A stretch of 64,000 nucleotides of DNA from Theristus sp. LFF4_11 (GCA_030248135.1 JASANC010003630.1:124001-188000), one strand, 5' to 3'; shown: positions 35,929-49,395, counted from the first letter of the stretch. Program-made: numbers and translations. Notes: generated by a model not told the origin, from the letters alone.

Positions 35929-38900
35929 ATGCCTGTGACTGCAAACGAACATTCGAGAATGTTTCTGTTCTTTGTAAACGGAGAACAAATCGAAGATGAA
36001 AATGTGGACCCACTGTGCTCGTTGGCTTCGTACCTGCGTTACAAGCGTAAGTGTAAGAACCGATGCCGAGTTCGTGGCATTCCGTTCCATGTCGCATGTC
36101 ATGCATGTAGCATATGTATCATACGACACGCATTGTAATAAATACTTTATTCACGTGTGATTCATTTTCTTTTGCGAAACACAAGAATTTGAACAATTCC
36201 CTAGCCTACTTGTTTCCAGTGCATCTGACGGGCACAAAGATCGGCTGCAATGAAGGCGGCTGTGGCGCGTGTACGGTCATGGTGTCCGAGTACGACCAAG
36301 CGACCGCAAATATTAGGTTACCTGGAAAATCTCGAAAGTTTTATTGAACGATTTCAAATTTTGTTCTCCAGCACATTTCCCCAACTCAGACACTATTCCG
36401 TGAACGCCTGTCTCACGCCGGTGCTCTCGATGCACGGCCGCGCGGTGAGCACTGTCGAAGCGATCGGCGACCACGCAAAGCCGCACGCGGCGCAACAACG
36501 ATTGGCTGCCTTGCACGGCTCACAGTGCGGATTCTGTACGCCCGGTTTCGTGATGGCCATGTACACATTGCTGCGAAATCATGCAAAGCCGACACGGGAA
36601 CAGATCGACGTCGCCTTGCAAGGTCGGCTGCAGCTTCGATCAGGGAGCGCGGCACATTCGCGCATTGTTTGGTATCATTCTGCCATTCCCGATCCAGCTA
36701 ATCCGCACGCTGTGTTGAAATTTCAGGTAATCTGTGCCGATGCACCGGCTACCGACCAATCCTTGAGGCGTTCTATTCGTTTGCGGTTAGTATTTCTCAC
36801 TGTCATCAGAAAATTCAAAAACAGGCCGTGTTCGTGACAAATTTCAAATACTCTCAGGACAACAGTGATGTTCCCTCAAATGGCGTGCTGAACGGCGCGA
36901 TCAACGATGATCAAACCAGCAGATTGGACCAAAAATGCCCCTGCGGTTTGCAATCCAACTGTTGTAGTCAAAACGGGCCATCGAAACAAAAGGTAGTATT
37001 GTTTCTTACTTTGAACTTTTAACGTCATTTAAGTTTTTTTAACGCAACATTTTGATTATTTTCAGACGCAATCGCTGCAAACCTCAGCCAGTTTAATGCC
37101 ATACGATCCATCGCAGGAACTGATATTTCCGCCAAAGCTCGCTGTTTGTTTTTCAGTTTTTTTGTTCAGTTTTGTTCATTCGTTCGTTCTTTCGTTTTAT
37201 TCATTTATTCAATTGTTCGTTTATCCATTTGTGCGTACAGTCATTCGTTCATTTTTCTGTTCGTTCGTTTTCGTTTTTTTCATCCTACATTCATTCATTC
37301 CGTCCATTCTTCACTCGTTACGTTCAGTCGTTTGTTCGTTCATTCATTCTTTCAATCTTTTATTCTTTTTTATTCACATTCATTTATTCACAATTCATCC
37401 GTTCCTTCGTTCGTTTCTTGGTTAGTTAATTTTATTCATCCTTCCATCCAACTATTCAATCGTTCATTCATTCATTTGTTTATAGTTTAGCCATTCAATT
37501 ATTATTCATTCTTTCTTTCAAATGTTTTTGTTCTATCATCGTTTGTTTGTTCATTCATTGTTTGCACATTGTTTTTTGCTGAATTTAATATTATTTTCCA
37601 AATCAGAAAATGCACAAAGACGGTTGTTTCGAGCGACCGTTGCTGATGACAAGCAAAGACAAAACAAGCGCTTGGCATGGAGTTCGCCGACTGGACACCT
37701 TGCTGCAGCTGAAAGAAAAAAATCCGGATGCCAAATTGGTCTTTGGCAACACTGAAATTGGTAAAACTTTATGGTTTATCAGTATTGTTTGACTAGTTGT
37801 ATGTAGTAGTAGCTAGTAGTTAGCTATGTACATTGTAGCTGCTGAAATTTTTAAACTAGATTGAAAATATTATCACCATTTCTAGGTCTCGAGCAACGCC
37901 AGCGTCACATGCACTATCCGACATTGCTGTGCGTTCGAGATGTACACGAACTGAGAACGGTACAGTCTGACGACGAAAGCATCACGATTGGCGCTGGCTA
38001 CAGTTTGGCTGAGATGCATGAAATCATTGTGCAACACGCACGCAATCTTAGAGGTTCACCGTTTTTTTTGTTTGGTTGATTTTTGCTTTTGCTGATTCGT
38101 CGATCTGAATTAAATATAATATTCAAGAATATCAGCGAGACGTTCTCAATGCGGTTGGTAAGATGCTGCACTGGTTCGCTGGCATTCACGTGCGCAACAT
38201 GGCGGTAAATTTCTTAACATGCGTTTAGAAAAAAACCGTTTGATCAGTTTTGATAAAAATTTTCGACGTTCGCCGGAAACATCGCAACTGCGAGTCCGAT
38301 ATCGGATCTGAATCAAATCTGGCTAGCGTGTGCCGCTCAGCTGCACGTCCGCTCGTGTCACGGTCAACATCGGACGGTCGTTATGGACGAGCAGTTTTTT
38401 GTGCGTTACCGAATGACCGTACTGAGGCCGGACGAAGTGATCACTGCTATTTGCATACCGTATACGAAATCAGTGCGTGAAATTAAGAATTCTTGGAAGA
38501 TTTAAAAGTTTTGTGATTGAACTGCAGTCGCACTAAGTTTTTGGCACAGAACCAATATTTCGATGCGTACAAACAAGCGCAACGACGCGAAGATGACATC
38601 GCGATCGTCAATGCAGCTTTCTGGTTGGAGTTAAACGGTCAGCATTTGATCAAGAACATTCGACTTGCGTTCGGAGGCATGGCACCGAAAACGGTGATGG
38701 CGATGAAAACGAGCGACAAATTGATTGGTCGGTTAGTTACTGAAGAGGTTTTTTTGCCCTGTGTTTGCGTTTTTACTTTAGCAAATCTAACTCGGTTTAT
38801 CAGCCCATGGGACAAAACAACGTTGGATCTTGCGTTGCGCTCACTGGCCGCTGAAATGCAATTGAAACGCGGCGTGCCCGGTGGAATGGAACGATTTCGT

Positions 38901-41900
38901 GAAACGCTATGTCTGTCGTTCTTCTTCAAGTTCTTTATGCACGTTGAGCAACGTGTGAACGGACAGGATGTACGTTATGACTGTGTTGTTATTTTCAACT
39001 TTTTACTTAGTCATGGAATTTACTTTTTTACGCATGGTTGGCGACTGCTTTTGCTTTATAGTCGATTCAGCTCAGTCTATCAGATGCTCGCGGTTCGCTC
39101 GAAGCAACGCAAATGTTCTCGGTAGGCATTTTATTATTTTATTAGCTTCATCCTGCTATTCGTCCTGATCCTACGGTCTGAATGCAGGAAGCACCAGGTG
39201 GACAGTCAGTGTGCAACCCCGTCCACCGACCAGTGCAACATTTGAGTGGTGATTTGCATGTAACTGGAGAGGCTGTCTACACCGACGATGTGCCAGTTGC
39301 TGGTAAAAAGAGATCAAAAATTGTTATGTGGTCGAATGCCAGCCACACAAGCAGTGCAAAGCAAAAATAATAATTGATTCAGTCTGTTTTAAAAATTTAT
39401 TTATCTTTTTGGTTGCGGAATGCAATTTTATGATTGAAAACGTTTGAAATGTCCAGACTGTCTGCATATGGCGTTGGTTTTGAGTGAGCGAGCGAGCGCC
39501 TCATACGCGGTGGACACATCGACTGCAGCAGCGATGCCTGGTGTTGTGCGTGTGTTCACAGCAGCTGACTGCGATGCGAACATGAAATTTGGTGTTGTCG
39601 GTCCTGATACAGCTGTGTTTGCTTCTGAAAACGTGCGTCATCACCTTCATAAAATTTGATATGAAGCAACTGAAGTGGAAAATCGTTACTTTTTTAGGTT
39701 CAGTTCTACGGTCAACCGATCTGCGCTGTTGTGGCGACTTCACTCAGCGAAGCGCAGACAGCAGCACATGCAGTTCGTGTGGTATACACTGTTGCAAAGA
39801 AACCGATTGTTACCGTTGAGGTATCTGAGAGGGCAGAAGAATAACATAAAAATTTATTGACAGCTGGCAAACACATAATGCTTTTCGACTTTCTTAATTT
39901 TCCCCCATCGCCTATTTTTCTCCCCAGGATGCAATCGACGAACACTCCTATCTGTCGCCAAAACCAATGATTTTGACGAACGAGCCAACAGACACCGCCA
40001 CTGACTGGCGTTCATTTGCAACCGCTGTGACTGGCGAATGTCGCCTTGGTGGCCAGGAGCATTTTTATCTCGAGACGCACAGCTGCATCGTTATTCCAGG
40101 CGAACGAGACCATTTGACGGTCATTTCGTCCACCCAGAATCCGTCGGACATTCAGGTTGTGTGTTTGTGTCTTTCTAATAAAAAACGCGTACCAAAAAAT
40201 AGATTCGGAATGTTTTAGTGCTTTTTTAGAAGTTAGGGTTCAAATCAAGCGCTTCGACCCATGAAGACCACTGTTGCCTTTTTTAGAAGGACATCAGTGA
40301 CGTGCTTGGCGTGCCACGTAATCGAGTGATCGTTCAGGCGAAACGTCTCGGTGGCGGATTCGGCGGCAAAGAGACGGCTGCATCCATTCCGGCTGTCATT
40401 TGCGCTTTCGCGGCCTTCAAGTCAATCAATTTAAATTTTGATTTTTTTTAAATTCTTCTCCGTTCATTCACTCTGTTCACGCAAACACACGAGTGATAAC
40501 AACCGATTAAAAATGAATGCACTACTTTCACCCTTCTATGTTTATTCTAATCTCTAGGCTTCGAAAACCAGTGCGTCTGAACTTGGAGCGCTTCGATGAC
40601 ATGTGCATGAGTGGTGGGCGTCATGCGATGATGGCAAGGTGGGCATTGGCCGCAGACACGCGAGGACGCATGCAAGCGTACCATGTGGACTATTATGCAA
40701 ACTGTGGACACACATTGGATCTGTCGGGCGGTGTGATGAGTGAGTTATAAAATCTGCTGTTCAACTCAGTAAAACCATTATTTTTATTCGTTTAAAAATT
40801 TCAGTGCGCTGCCTCACGCATGCTGAAAACGCGTATACAATCGCTAACGTCAGGTCACGTGGACACCTCTGCCGGACGAACGTTCAGTCAGCAACGGCGT
40901 TTCGTGGCTTCGGCGCACCACAGGCAATGTTCGTCGTTGAGTACGCCATTGAGCGCTTGGCACATGAACTGAAGATGGACTCGTTTGCGGTTAGTCAGTG
41001 TCATTGTTGACTCTTTTTTGAAACTTTTTGATTTTTGAATTGACTATTTAGCTTCGAGAGTTGAACCTGTCGAAAGAGGGTGACCATTCATACTACGGCA
41101 TGCCGCTGGTAAACTGCAACATGCGTCGGTGTTGGGATGAGTGCGTCGCTTTGAGTGACTACCACGCGCTGCAGCAGCAAGTGAACGAGTTCAATCGGTA
41201 CGTTGCACACAGGCGAACGTACACTCGATTGGTTGCGTTTTGTTAAAACCGTTGTGCGACGTGATGAATAACGTTTGAATGTGTGCATGATAGCTCTATT
41301 TTTTATTGCAGGACGCATCCGTACGTGAAACGTGGCGTCGCGCTGTTGCCAACAAAGTTCGGCATCGCATTCGGCGTGCAGAAAATGAATCAGGTTGAAT
41401 TGGATAAGGTCATTGGACAAAGATCTGCTTTTGACTGTATACGCAGCAAGAAGCCGATCAACATTTTGAAAATTATACCCCAGTTCCACTTTCGCAGGCC
41501 GGTGCACTGGTGCACATTTACAACGACGGTTCAGTATTGATCTCGCATGCCGGCATCGAGATGGGCCAGGGACTGCACACGAAAGTGGCACAAGTGGCCG
41601 CCGCAGTGCTCGGCGTTCCGTTGAGCGTGATCCACATCGAGCACACCTGCACCGACAAAGTGCCAAACACGTCGCCGACGGCTGCCTCGGTCGGCAGTGA
41701 TCTGAATGCTGCTGCTGTGCAGGCAAGTTTGGTGCTTGTGACAAAACGTATTTTGAAGCATTATCTTGCACTCCTGCTCCTCGCACTGGCATATGTTCCA
41801 CTAAACTACTCAAATTCAAATGAATCACAACAACTGTTGTGTGTTGTGCATGGCGCCAAAGTCATAAGTGATCGATGTCAGCCATATCGCGGTCATCGTA

Positions 41901-43380
41901 CTCAACTATTCCATTAAGCTCCTCAGCCTTAACTGCATCATACGGTTTCAGCGTTAGCACGTCGAAATCGAATATCAGTCAATCGATCTGAATCCGCTAT
42001 TCTTTTTTCAAAGTACATAATGCCTCACTCACACCGCAAACTGTTCTGATATCCTTCACATACCAACGCTGAAAAATAACAGAATGCATGCGAAACGCTA
42101 CTGAGTCGAATGGAGCCGATTCGCCGCGAGATGCCGAATGCAAACTGGAAGACACTGGTGAACACGGCCATAGACAGACGGATCAGTTTGTCAACGACTG
42201 GCTTTCACAGGTTGCACGGTGTTTTTGGTGATCATTTGCATCAATCAGTGTAATCGTGGTGCGCGTCGCTTGCAACAACATGTGACACAACATCATTGCA
42301 CCGCTTGTGTTGTAGCCGGCCAGTGGTCCAATTTCAGTCTTGACGTTGAGCCGATCGACCTGTTCAGCGGCACCGCTCAGCGTGTACGCACATGGCGCTA
42401 CTACGTGTACGGCGCTGCTGCGTCGCTCGTTGAAATCGATGTGCTCACTGGTGATCACCAGGTTTGTTGACGATGTCGCAGTTTTGGGGTTTAAAAAGCA
42501 AAAGCCACCATTATATCTCGTTCAGAAAAAATACCGAAGAACTGAAAACAAATTGGTATTCTTATATCTTGTGTTTTAGCAGCATGGATTTTTCGGATTC
42601 AGAGCTCTTTTTCCTAGGTGCTCCGAACGGACATTGTCATGGACCTCGGTGACAGTCTGAATCCGGCCATCGATATTGGCCAAATCGAAGGCGCTTTCAT
42701 TCAGGCCAGCTATTTTCAGTTTTGTTAAAATTGTATTGAAAGTTGATTTGTTAAATTTTTGAGAAATTTTAGGGTTACGGTCTGTGCACACTGGAAGAGT
42801 TGAAATGTCGACCGGACGGTACGTGGCTTTCGCGAGGACCGTCTAATTACAAGATTCCGTCGGCCGACGATTGCCCACGGACGTTTAACGTGAAACTGCT
42901 CAAGGGATCCTCGAATCCAAACACTGTGTTCTCGTCAAAGGTTTTATGCTCAAAACAATGTTTAAAATTTCAAAACTAGCGAATCAGTTCAAATTCAACT
43001 GATATACATATGTATTTTCATTAACAAAACTTCAAACTCTAAACATTTTAGGCAGTTGGCGAGCCACCGTTATTCCTTGGTTTCTCGGTGTTCTTTGCCA
43101 TTTACAACGCAATCAAAGCTGCACGGCAAGTGCAAGGATTGGACAATGAAGGGGAATTTCTGCAGTTGGACAGCCCTGCAACGGCGGAACGAATTCGAAA
43201 CGCTTGCATAGCCGATCTGCCAAGTAGAATGGTAGGACTGATTTAGCATCAGTGTTTTTAGGTCCTTTTGTGAACTTTATTTCAACTGATTTGCTTTCTT
43301 TTATTTGTCTATATTAATTTTTTGTCAAGGTTCAACCTCCACCACCTGAGACGTTCGTTCCGTGGGTGGTTCCGTTGTAA
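35929..43380 (+). CDS. xdh-1: Xanthine dehydrogenase, complete, 29 exons
   Basis: Reads from [20 protein letters not shown] at 35929 to a TAA at 43378-43380 and covers the whole family length (about 1,300 residues). Order of domains: plant-type 2Fe-2S ([11 protein letters not shown]), second 2Fe-2S ([11 protein letters not shown] and [11 protein letters not shown]), a Cys-bearing linker, the FAD domain ([23 protein letters not shown]) and the molybdopterin domains ([57 protein letters not shown]). The catalytic Glu of GEPP and the Arg of FRGFG are kept. The enzyme oxidises hypoxanthine and xanthine to urate in the cytosol, passing electrons to NAD+ or O2. Oddities: one exon (from about 38266) lacks an AG acceptor, two introns have GC donors (41723 and 42705), and the Glu of the LDRDED pocket segment is Asp here. 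The symbol follows C. elegans. Confidence 0.95.
37146..37570. repeat. Degenerate TTCATTCGTTCG-type tetranucleotide repeat
   Basis: About 420 bp in a xanthine dehydrogenase intron, made almost entirely of TTCG/TTCA/TTTG four-base words in one strand sense (TTCATTCGTTCG, TTCGTTCATTCATTC). Long open frames here, rich in Phe, Ser, His and Ile, are artefacts of the repeat. Confidence 0.8.
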
Positions 43381-45578
43381 CGACAAGTTTCACCAGAAGA
43401 AATTGGACAGATATTCTACCTTTTTCGACAACAATCACACGTGCAGTGTGATTGGCATATTTCGGATCTCTGTATCTCTCTCTATTCTATACTTGCCACG
43501 ACAACGTTTTGTTCACATAAATATCTACGTCATGCGAGGTTTTAAACATTGCGACAGTGAAATGCGTGGTGTGTACTTAGGGTGGGTGCATCTATTACTA
43601 TTATCTCAGTTTATTTCTGAAAAAAGACCCAAAACACAACAGTGTTCTGGGGCTCTTGTTTGTAGTGAGTCCGGATTTATTTTATGCTGCGCTGACTGGG
43701 CTGGGCACAGCCAATGCTCTGTGACAAACTGGAAGGGATTACAAATGTGTGCTTTCCGTTGCCGATTTTCACCTGAAAATGTGAAAACCAAAATAAAATC
43801 ATGTTTTCTGTGGTTCAAACGTGTTCTTTTCCTCCTTCTTTTGTTTGTAGAACAATTTTGGTCCTATTGCTTTTTTCATTGTTCTTGAGTGTAGATCTTT
43901 CAAATGGTTTAATAGTTTGCAAATCTGCAAAGTGTAGTCTCAGTTCGCACGCAATTTCAGTCAGAAGAACAAGAGTTCGTTTATAATTCATGTATGGCCG
44001 TCGTATCGTGCTTTTTCATTTTGTCTCTTGATATGCATGTATGTTTTTGCTTATTTATCACTGTATATTTTAGTTTCAGCATGTTTAGAACAATAATTTC
44101 CCTCTGAAACACCGTGTATTTCATGCCAACTCCACTTTTATTGCAGAGATTATCAGCAAAAAAAGCACAAAACCGAAATGAAAAAAACGGAAAATCGCAC
44201 TGTTTTCAGACCAACGTTCGTTCGCGTCAATTAGCAAGCTATTGAATGCATATTTTTGGTATTAAAAACGTGACTGGATATAAAAAAGAAAGAAGCCGAT
44301 CATTTGGATGCAAAAAAATGTGGCTACAGCGGTTGACTTTATCTGGACGAGCAGACGTTTTTGCTTATTTATGAACCAAAAGACACGAGCCAGAAATTAC
44401 TATTATTATTCAAAATGATGATCTTTACTGAACGATTCGCAGTGTCGATTGGTAAGTATATGGCTTCCTTATTGAACTTTTGTACGTAATTTTCATACTA
44501 TTGAGTGTCCATTGTGCACTGATGCATACTGGTCGTTGGCGACTTTTACTTTTGAATATTTTAATCGAAATGACGGATAGCAAGAATAATACACGCGCAG
44601 CAATTGGCTGGCATTGGTGGTCTTTTGGACTGCGCAAACTTAAGTCATGCCAATGCCATCCGTTTTGCATACTTTCGCGGTGGTGATTCCTTGAAAATAT
44701 GAGTGGCCTCATCATGAATATGTGACTACGACGCAAAGAAGACGAAGCTAAAAAGAGCGATGCCGCAACGCAATACAATATTATCTATAAGTAAGCATGT
44801 AATAAGCGAGAGCATGTGTTACTTTGTATGCGAGTATACGCGAATTTTTTTCACATGACTGACTTCGTGTGCTGCATAGCTGGGAACAATAAATTTACGA
44901 AACTACCGTATTGAACAAATGTACGTGTATAAGTAAAATGACATTTGTAACATGAACATGCTCATATGTGCGAGTCATTTTGCGACCGACTCAAACTTGA
45001 TAAAAAGCTGACGTCCGTCGAAGCCGACCGCTACGCCACTTTTTTGTGGACGCGCATTTTCATGTGATTATTTCCAGATCCGATAACGTTTTTTCCTCGC
45101 CAAGGTGTAGTAGTACGGACTGTCTCAATGTCTTTTATTCGTAATGAAAATTTTTTTAGTATAGCTTGTTGGTTATGACTATTGGAGTAAACTACAGTAA
45201 GTATATGAAATACTATTAACTTTCACGCTGACCAGAACATGCAGCAAAATGGCACAGTGGTGGTGTGCCTTATTTCCGGTCTGAGACAAAGAAGGAGCTG
45301 CCCTGTTTTATTCGTCGACCTGTCGCTGCTTTTCGCATGACAATTTCTGCCCTGACAGCAGTCTCATCTGCACCACTGAACAAAATGCAAACATCGTGAG
45401 GCGAGAAAACTGGCTTCCACTCCTAAATTCATCATTCAATCATTCACGTTGAACAATTGAAAATGAAGTCATCACAGTAGCGTTTCTTGAGATTGACTGA
45501 CATAAAACTTGTCCACAACAAAACTTTGCTGCCGGCGATGCGTCCACCCCGCAGTTGCACTCGGAAGCGTGGCGCATC
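43381..45578. other. Intergenic region between xanthine dehydrogenase and the K2P locus
   Basis: About 2.2 kb of AT-leaning DNA. AATAAA-like words near 43792 could end the xanthine dehydrogenase transcript. The open frame at 43322-43888 overlaps the last coding exon in another frame and continues into non-coding sequence; it shows no domain. No gene is seen, but further upstream K2P exons cannot be excluded. Confidence 0.45.
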
Positions 45579-45789
45579 ATGAGCATCTATGTGAACGCGG
45601 CTCGCTGGCTTGCGTGGAAGCGAAGAGCAAAAGCAGCCGCGGACACTGCAGACGGTGGCTCGATTGGCTCACCTGCACGGGTGGCATCGCGACGCGACTC
45701 GTACGACTGTTCGTTGAACTACATTGGCACGCCCGTCAATGACGTCATACTGCACTCGCTCGCTGAGCGTCAAAGCACGCTGACCATTG
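45579..45789 (+). CDS. K2P channel, candidate alternative first exon a
   Basis: An ATG frame beginning MSIYVNAARWLAWKRRAK, rich in Ala, Arg and Ser, ends at ACCATTG before a GTAACG donor. It finishes one base into a codon, the phase required by the common K2P acceptor at 59069. Reading can extend upstream in frame to a possible acceptor at 45554 (CCCCGCAG), so it might instead be an internal exon. Codon usage resembles neighbouring real exons (GCG, CTG, CGC). It would encode 70 residues of a cytosolic N-terminus. Homology is not known to me. Confidence 0.5.
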
Positions 45790-46507
45790 GTAACGTTGAA
45801 ACGTTGAAGTTCTTGGTAATTTGGGCAATTTGGATGTTTCAACCAGTTTTTTTTCGAAGTTTTTTAGAGCGGTTGTTGAATGTTATGCGCAGATGCGCGC
45901 GCGCGTAAGTGCGCACACAAACAAGATCAGTGCTGCTCAATCTCTCATTCATAATGCTCCCAATGGAGTTGTCAACGCTGGTAAAGAGTTATACTGTCCA
46001 CACATGTGGCCCGCGCATACACACAATTTCGATTGTTCATGCTTGGCTTATGTTTAAGTCAGTCGCTTGCCAAACCACAGTGGAACTTTCCAAAGTGCCT
46101 AATTACGAGCGCGCATTTGCGATTCTGTATGTCCCCACCCGCGACTTTTTTCAGATTTTGAAGCTTGGCCGACTTTCATATGAAAACGGCCGCCTGAGCA
46201 GCGACACTGTGTGCGGCGTGCACTGTATCTGCACAGTCGGTGTGTGCGGCACCAGCTAAATCCCATTTATAATGCCTCTTGGCTGGCGAACTTTCCTCCG
46301 CTCGCTCGCATGCATCCAGTCCAGCAGCAGCAGCATACGCCAGCTATGATGACTGATGTTTGTCATTGTGCATGTATAACGCTTATGAATAATACATACG
46401 TCCAGACATATTTTCGACAACAAAAAAACATGATTCAGTGTTGTTATTGAAACGACCGCAAATTGAGCACCGGGGAGGGGCGGCGGGTGAGACCGCGCGG
46501 AGCCACT

Positions 46508-46508
46508 G

Positions 46509-46584
<76 letters not shown>

Positions 46585-46585
46585 C
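46508..46585. repeat. (CAA)n microsatellite, about 26 units
   Basis: An uninterrupted run of about 78 bases of AAC/ACA/CAA. It lies in the K2P upstream region, between candidate exons. The poly-Asn, poly-Val and poly-Cys frames across it are artefacts. Confidence 0.95.
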
Positions 46586-47298
46586 GTGCGCGTACATGCG
46601 CACAATGATGAGAAACACGCAGCAAAGTTTGCGAATCCAGAAAGAACGGCAAACATGCACCGCCACGGTCCTTCGCGATTGTGGCATGCATGTTTGAACC
46701 TACACAGGCGATGCGCGTGAATGGTCATTTATTGTGATTGTGCAGTTTAGTAGCGCAAACTCGTGCGATGAGTCTCATGCGTGTACTGTTCTCATGCAAG
46801 ACGTTTGACTTTGAGAAAAAGGTTGCAAACTTGTCACGATCGCCCGGTTGTGATAAGCCGCAGTACATGTTTGCAAAATGAATGATTTTTTCGATTGTGT
46901 ATTGTAAGTTCGGTTTTTTTTTTACAAAAAACGTATTGTATGAGTTATGTTTTCAAGTGGCGCTGCCCACAAATCTAGCCCAAAGTTGTTGGCTTCCTCT
47001 CTGAACGCAACGAACGTAAATTTTCGAATTTATCGGCGGAGTTTTTTTTGCTTGGCAAGATCATGAAAACGTTTCTGCTGAGTGCGTTTTTCAGGAAAAG
47101 AAGAGAAGTCAAGATACTACAGTTTGGAATCAAGTATAGATTATATGGATTAGTAACAGGAATTTAAAAAAATGTCCAATTCAGTTTCCACCAGCCGCAA
47201 TACACTTTCATCTCTGTCATTCATAAACAACATGCAATGTATTCCATGACAATGCGACATTGCTTGTGACCAACAAAGACCACAACTGAAATCCGCAG

Positions 47299-47595
47299 TC
47301 GATTTCCGCGATAACCAAGCCGCACTGAAACAATACGCCGCGTTATCCGATGTTCTCAACGAGCGCGAGCGTTCGCGGGCACGCGGCATCGAGCGGCGCC
47401 GGCGGCAGCGCAACGGCGAGTGCGGCTGGTGCACCGCAGTCGGCCACGGAGACACGACCGCACTCGAGGGCAAGCAGTCAGTGCACAGGAATGCGCATGT
47501 CCGTGCGAGAGTCGTGGTGAACCGTGGTGCATTGGTGGACATGCTGGGCACGCCTGATGGGGACTCGCGGCGATGGTGGCGATGTGCACCACACG
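47299..47595 (+). CDS. K2P locus, candidate symmetric internal exon (99 codons)
   Basis: Opens after a CCGCAG acceptor (47293-47298) and closes at CCACACG before GTTCAG. Length is 297 nt and both ends are in phase 1, so inclusion or skipping keeps frame with the first exons. The reading DFRDNQAALKQYAALSDVL is followed by a strongly basic stretch (ERERSRARGIERRRRQR) and several cysteines (ECGWC). It lacks an ATG. Codon use is GC-rich like real exons here. It may be an optional N-terminal segment spliced after exon a, or part of an unrecognised gene. Confidence 0.4.
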
Positions 47596-49289
47596 GTTCA
47601 GCACGCTGTCGCACGGCTATGCGCTGTGGACACACTGCTTTGGTGTCATTGCGCTAGATTTGCTTGTGCTGTTTTTAAAGAGCACGCAAAACGAACGGAA
47701 TCGGTGATGATTTTTATGCGATTAAAATCAATTAGGTCAGTATTGAAACAAGGATAAACATTTCAATTCGTTTTTAAATGAAGTAATCAACTGCGTGCGT
47801 TTTGTGGATTTTTGTGCCATAAGCACATTCAGTGCGTCATGTGCAGTGTGTCAACAGGGAAACATTAGAGTAAGTGGAACTTTGAAGTTTAGGCTTTCCA
47901 GGGAATTGCAGGGATGATTACAATCACGCGTTGATTGAACATCTAAAAAATGCTAGTGTATTTTTTCTTTATTTTTATTGACCCCATTGCACTCAATCAA
48001 TCACATCCGTGGCGTATGCTGTTCACGCTCTGGTGCATCGATTTTGGTGGCATATGCGCTTATTAGGCGTCACTTGTCTCAGACGTTTTGGTGTTCGTGC
48101 ACTTGCACGAATGTGCAAAAAAATGTAGTTTTAGACTTGTGGAATTTTTGTCTGTTTTTTACAGTTCTTTTTTGCTAAGTTTAAGATTTGAAGACCAAAT
48201 TCACTGATCACCACACTGTCCGTGTCAATTTTTTTCCAAACACAAAAAACAGTGTCAGACACTGTATGCACAAACATCATACGCATTCACTTGTACATGA
48301 CATTTGCAATCTTACGGTTCAGCGACAAACTTTTTTCAAAAGCGTGCACCCGACGATATGTGAAACAAAGTGGAGGGGGGCTGCCTCTGGGAGAGCTGGG
48401 GTGAAGAGAGTGAAGAGCATGCCTCGCAGTTCACACACGCGACATCAGCACTATTGAAATAAATATGGACGCAGCCACCAGCGCGCGCAATACTTCCGAC
48501 TTGTTCGACGTTTCATGTTTTTCGGGCTCTCTATTTCCAGTTTTATTCACACGCCATTTGCGCCCGCTGCGCGTTTTGATCGGCGAGACTGCGCGCGTCT
48601 CTCAATTGAGCCGAGTTTGTCTCTCACTAAAACGTCACTGACATGCCATGAGCAACAACACAGCTGAACTTATGGACAGCCGCTGTGTGTTGGAGTATGG
48701 TGGACACAATTGTGATGCTGAAAGGACACTCGCACACACTGACTGTTGCTTGAAACAAACACTGGAAACTGTGGCGGCTGTGTCAACCAAGTCTGCGGCG
48801 CACTCCAAGTAGAACGCATCAAGAAATCACGAAGCAAAACATCTACGATATCGCACTCTATCGCTTTAACATTAGCGTTGTGTTGTTTCATTTGCAGCTT
48901 GTTATGGTTCCCGGAGCGCTATAAAACCAAAAGCATGGCTGCTAGTGCTACATGTTTTTGACTCAAGATTGCACAACGGTCTTTACTGTATACCCAACAA
49001 AGCTGCACAAGTATGATAAAAAAAAACGGTAATCTGCGATTAGCCACACGCAGTATCACTGCTGCAACTCAGATTTGATCAGGCGTAATGTGCTTACGTT
49101 ACAATTCAATTATAGCGATTGTCAATGTGAACTCAACTCTTTGGCAAAATGCAATACAAACGAAACCCACGAACAAAGATCGATCGCGCAAATGTAGCAA
49201 ATCATAAGCGCTGCGACTGCCATGGAAAATATTCAAAGTTTCGTTTGAACTGATGCTGGAGTTTGAAAAATTGTGAACATCGATCTGAA

Positions 49290-49395
49290 ATGTTCGCGGC
49301 GTCCTCGCTGCAGCACGACCGTGGGCGTGCCAGGGTGCAGGACTTGGACTTTCACAACTTGGCTGACTTTGCTCGTTCCCACGATGGATCTGCAG
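49290..49395 (+). CDS. K2P channel, candidate alternative first exon b
   Basis: ATG frame beginning MFAASSLQHDRGRARVQDLD, 35 codons plus one base, ending at TCTGCAG with a GTTTGT donor. The phase matches the common acceptor at 59069. The nearest stop upstream in frame is close, consistent with a real start. The product would be a short polar cytosolic N-terminus. No homology recognised. Confidence 0.5.

Noticed and set aside
36828..37000. Cys-rich stretch ([10 protein letters not shown]) in xanthine dehydrogenase as a novel metal site
   Set aside because: Vertebrate enzymes also have a Cys-bearing linker between the iron-sulphur and FAD domains, so it is probably ordinary.
37096..37490. Phe/Ser/His-rich ORFs as a membrane protein
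   Set aside because: They are translations of the degenerate TTCG/TTCA tetranucleotide repeat in a xanthine dehydrogenase intron.
46256..46728. Open frames with poly-Val, poly-Cys, poly-Leu or poly-Asn
   Set aside because: They are translations of the (CAA)n microsatellite.
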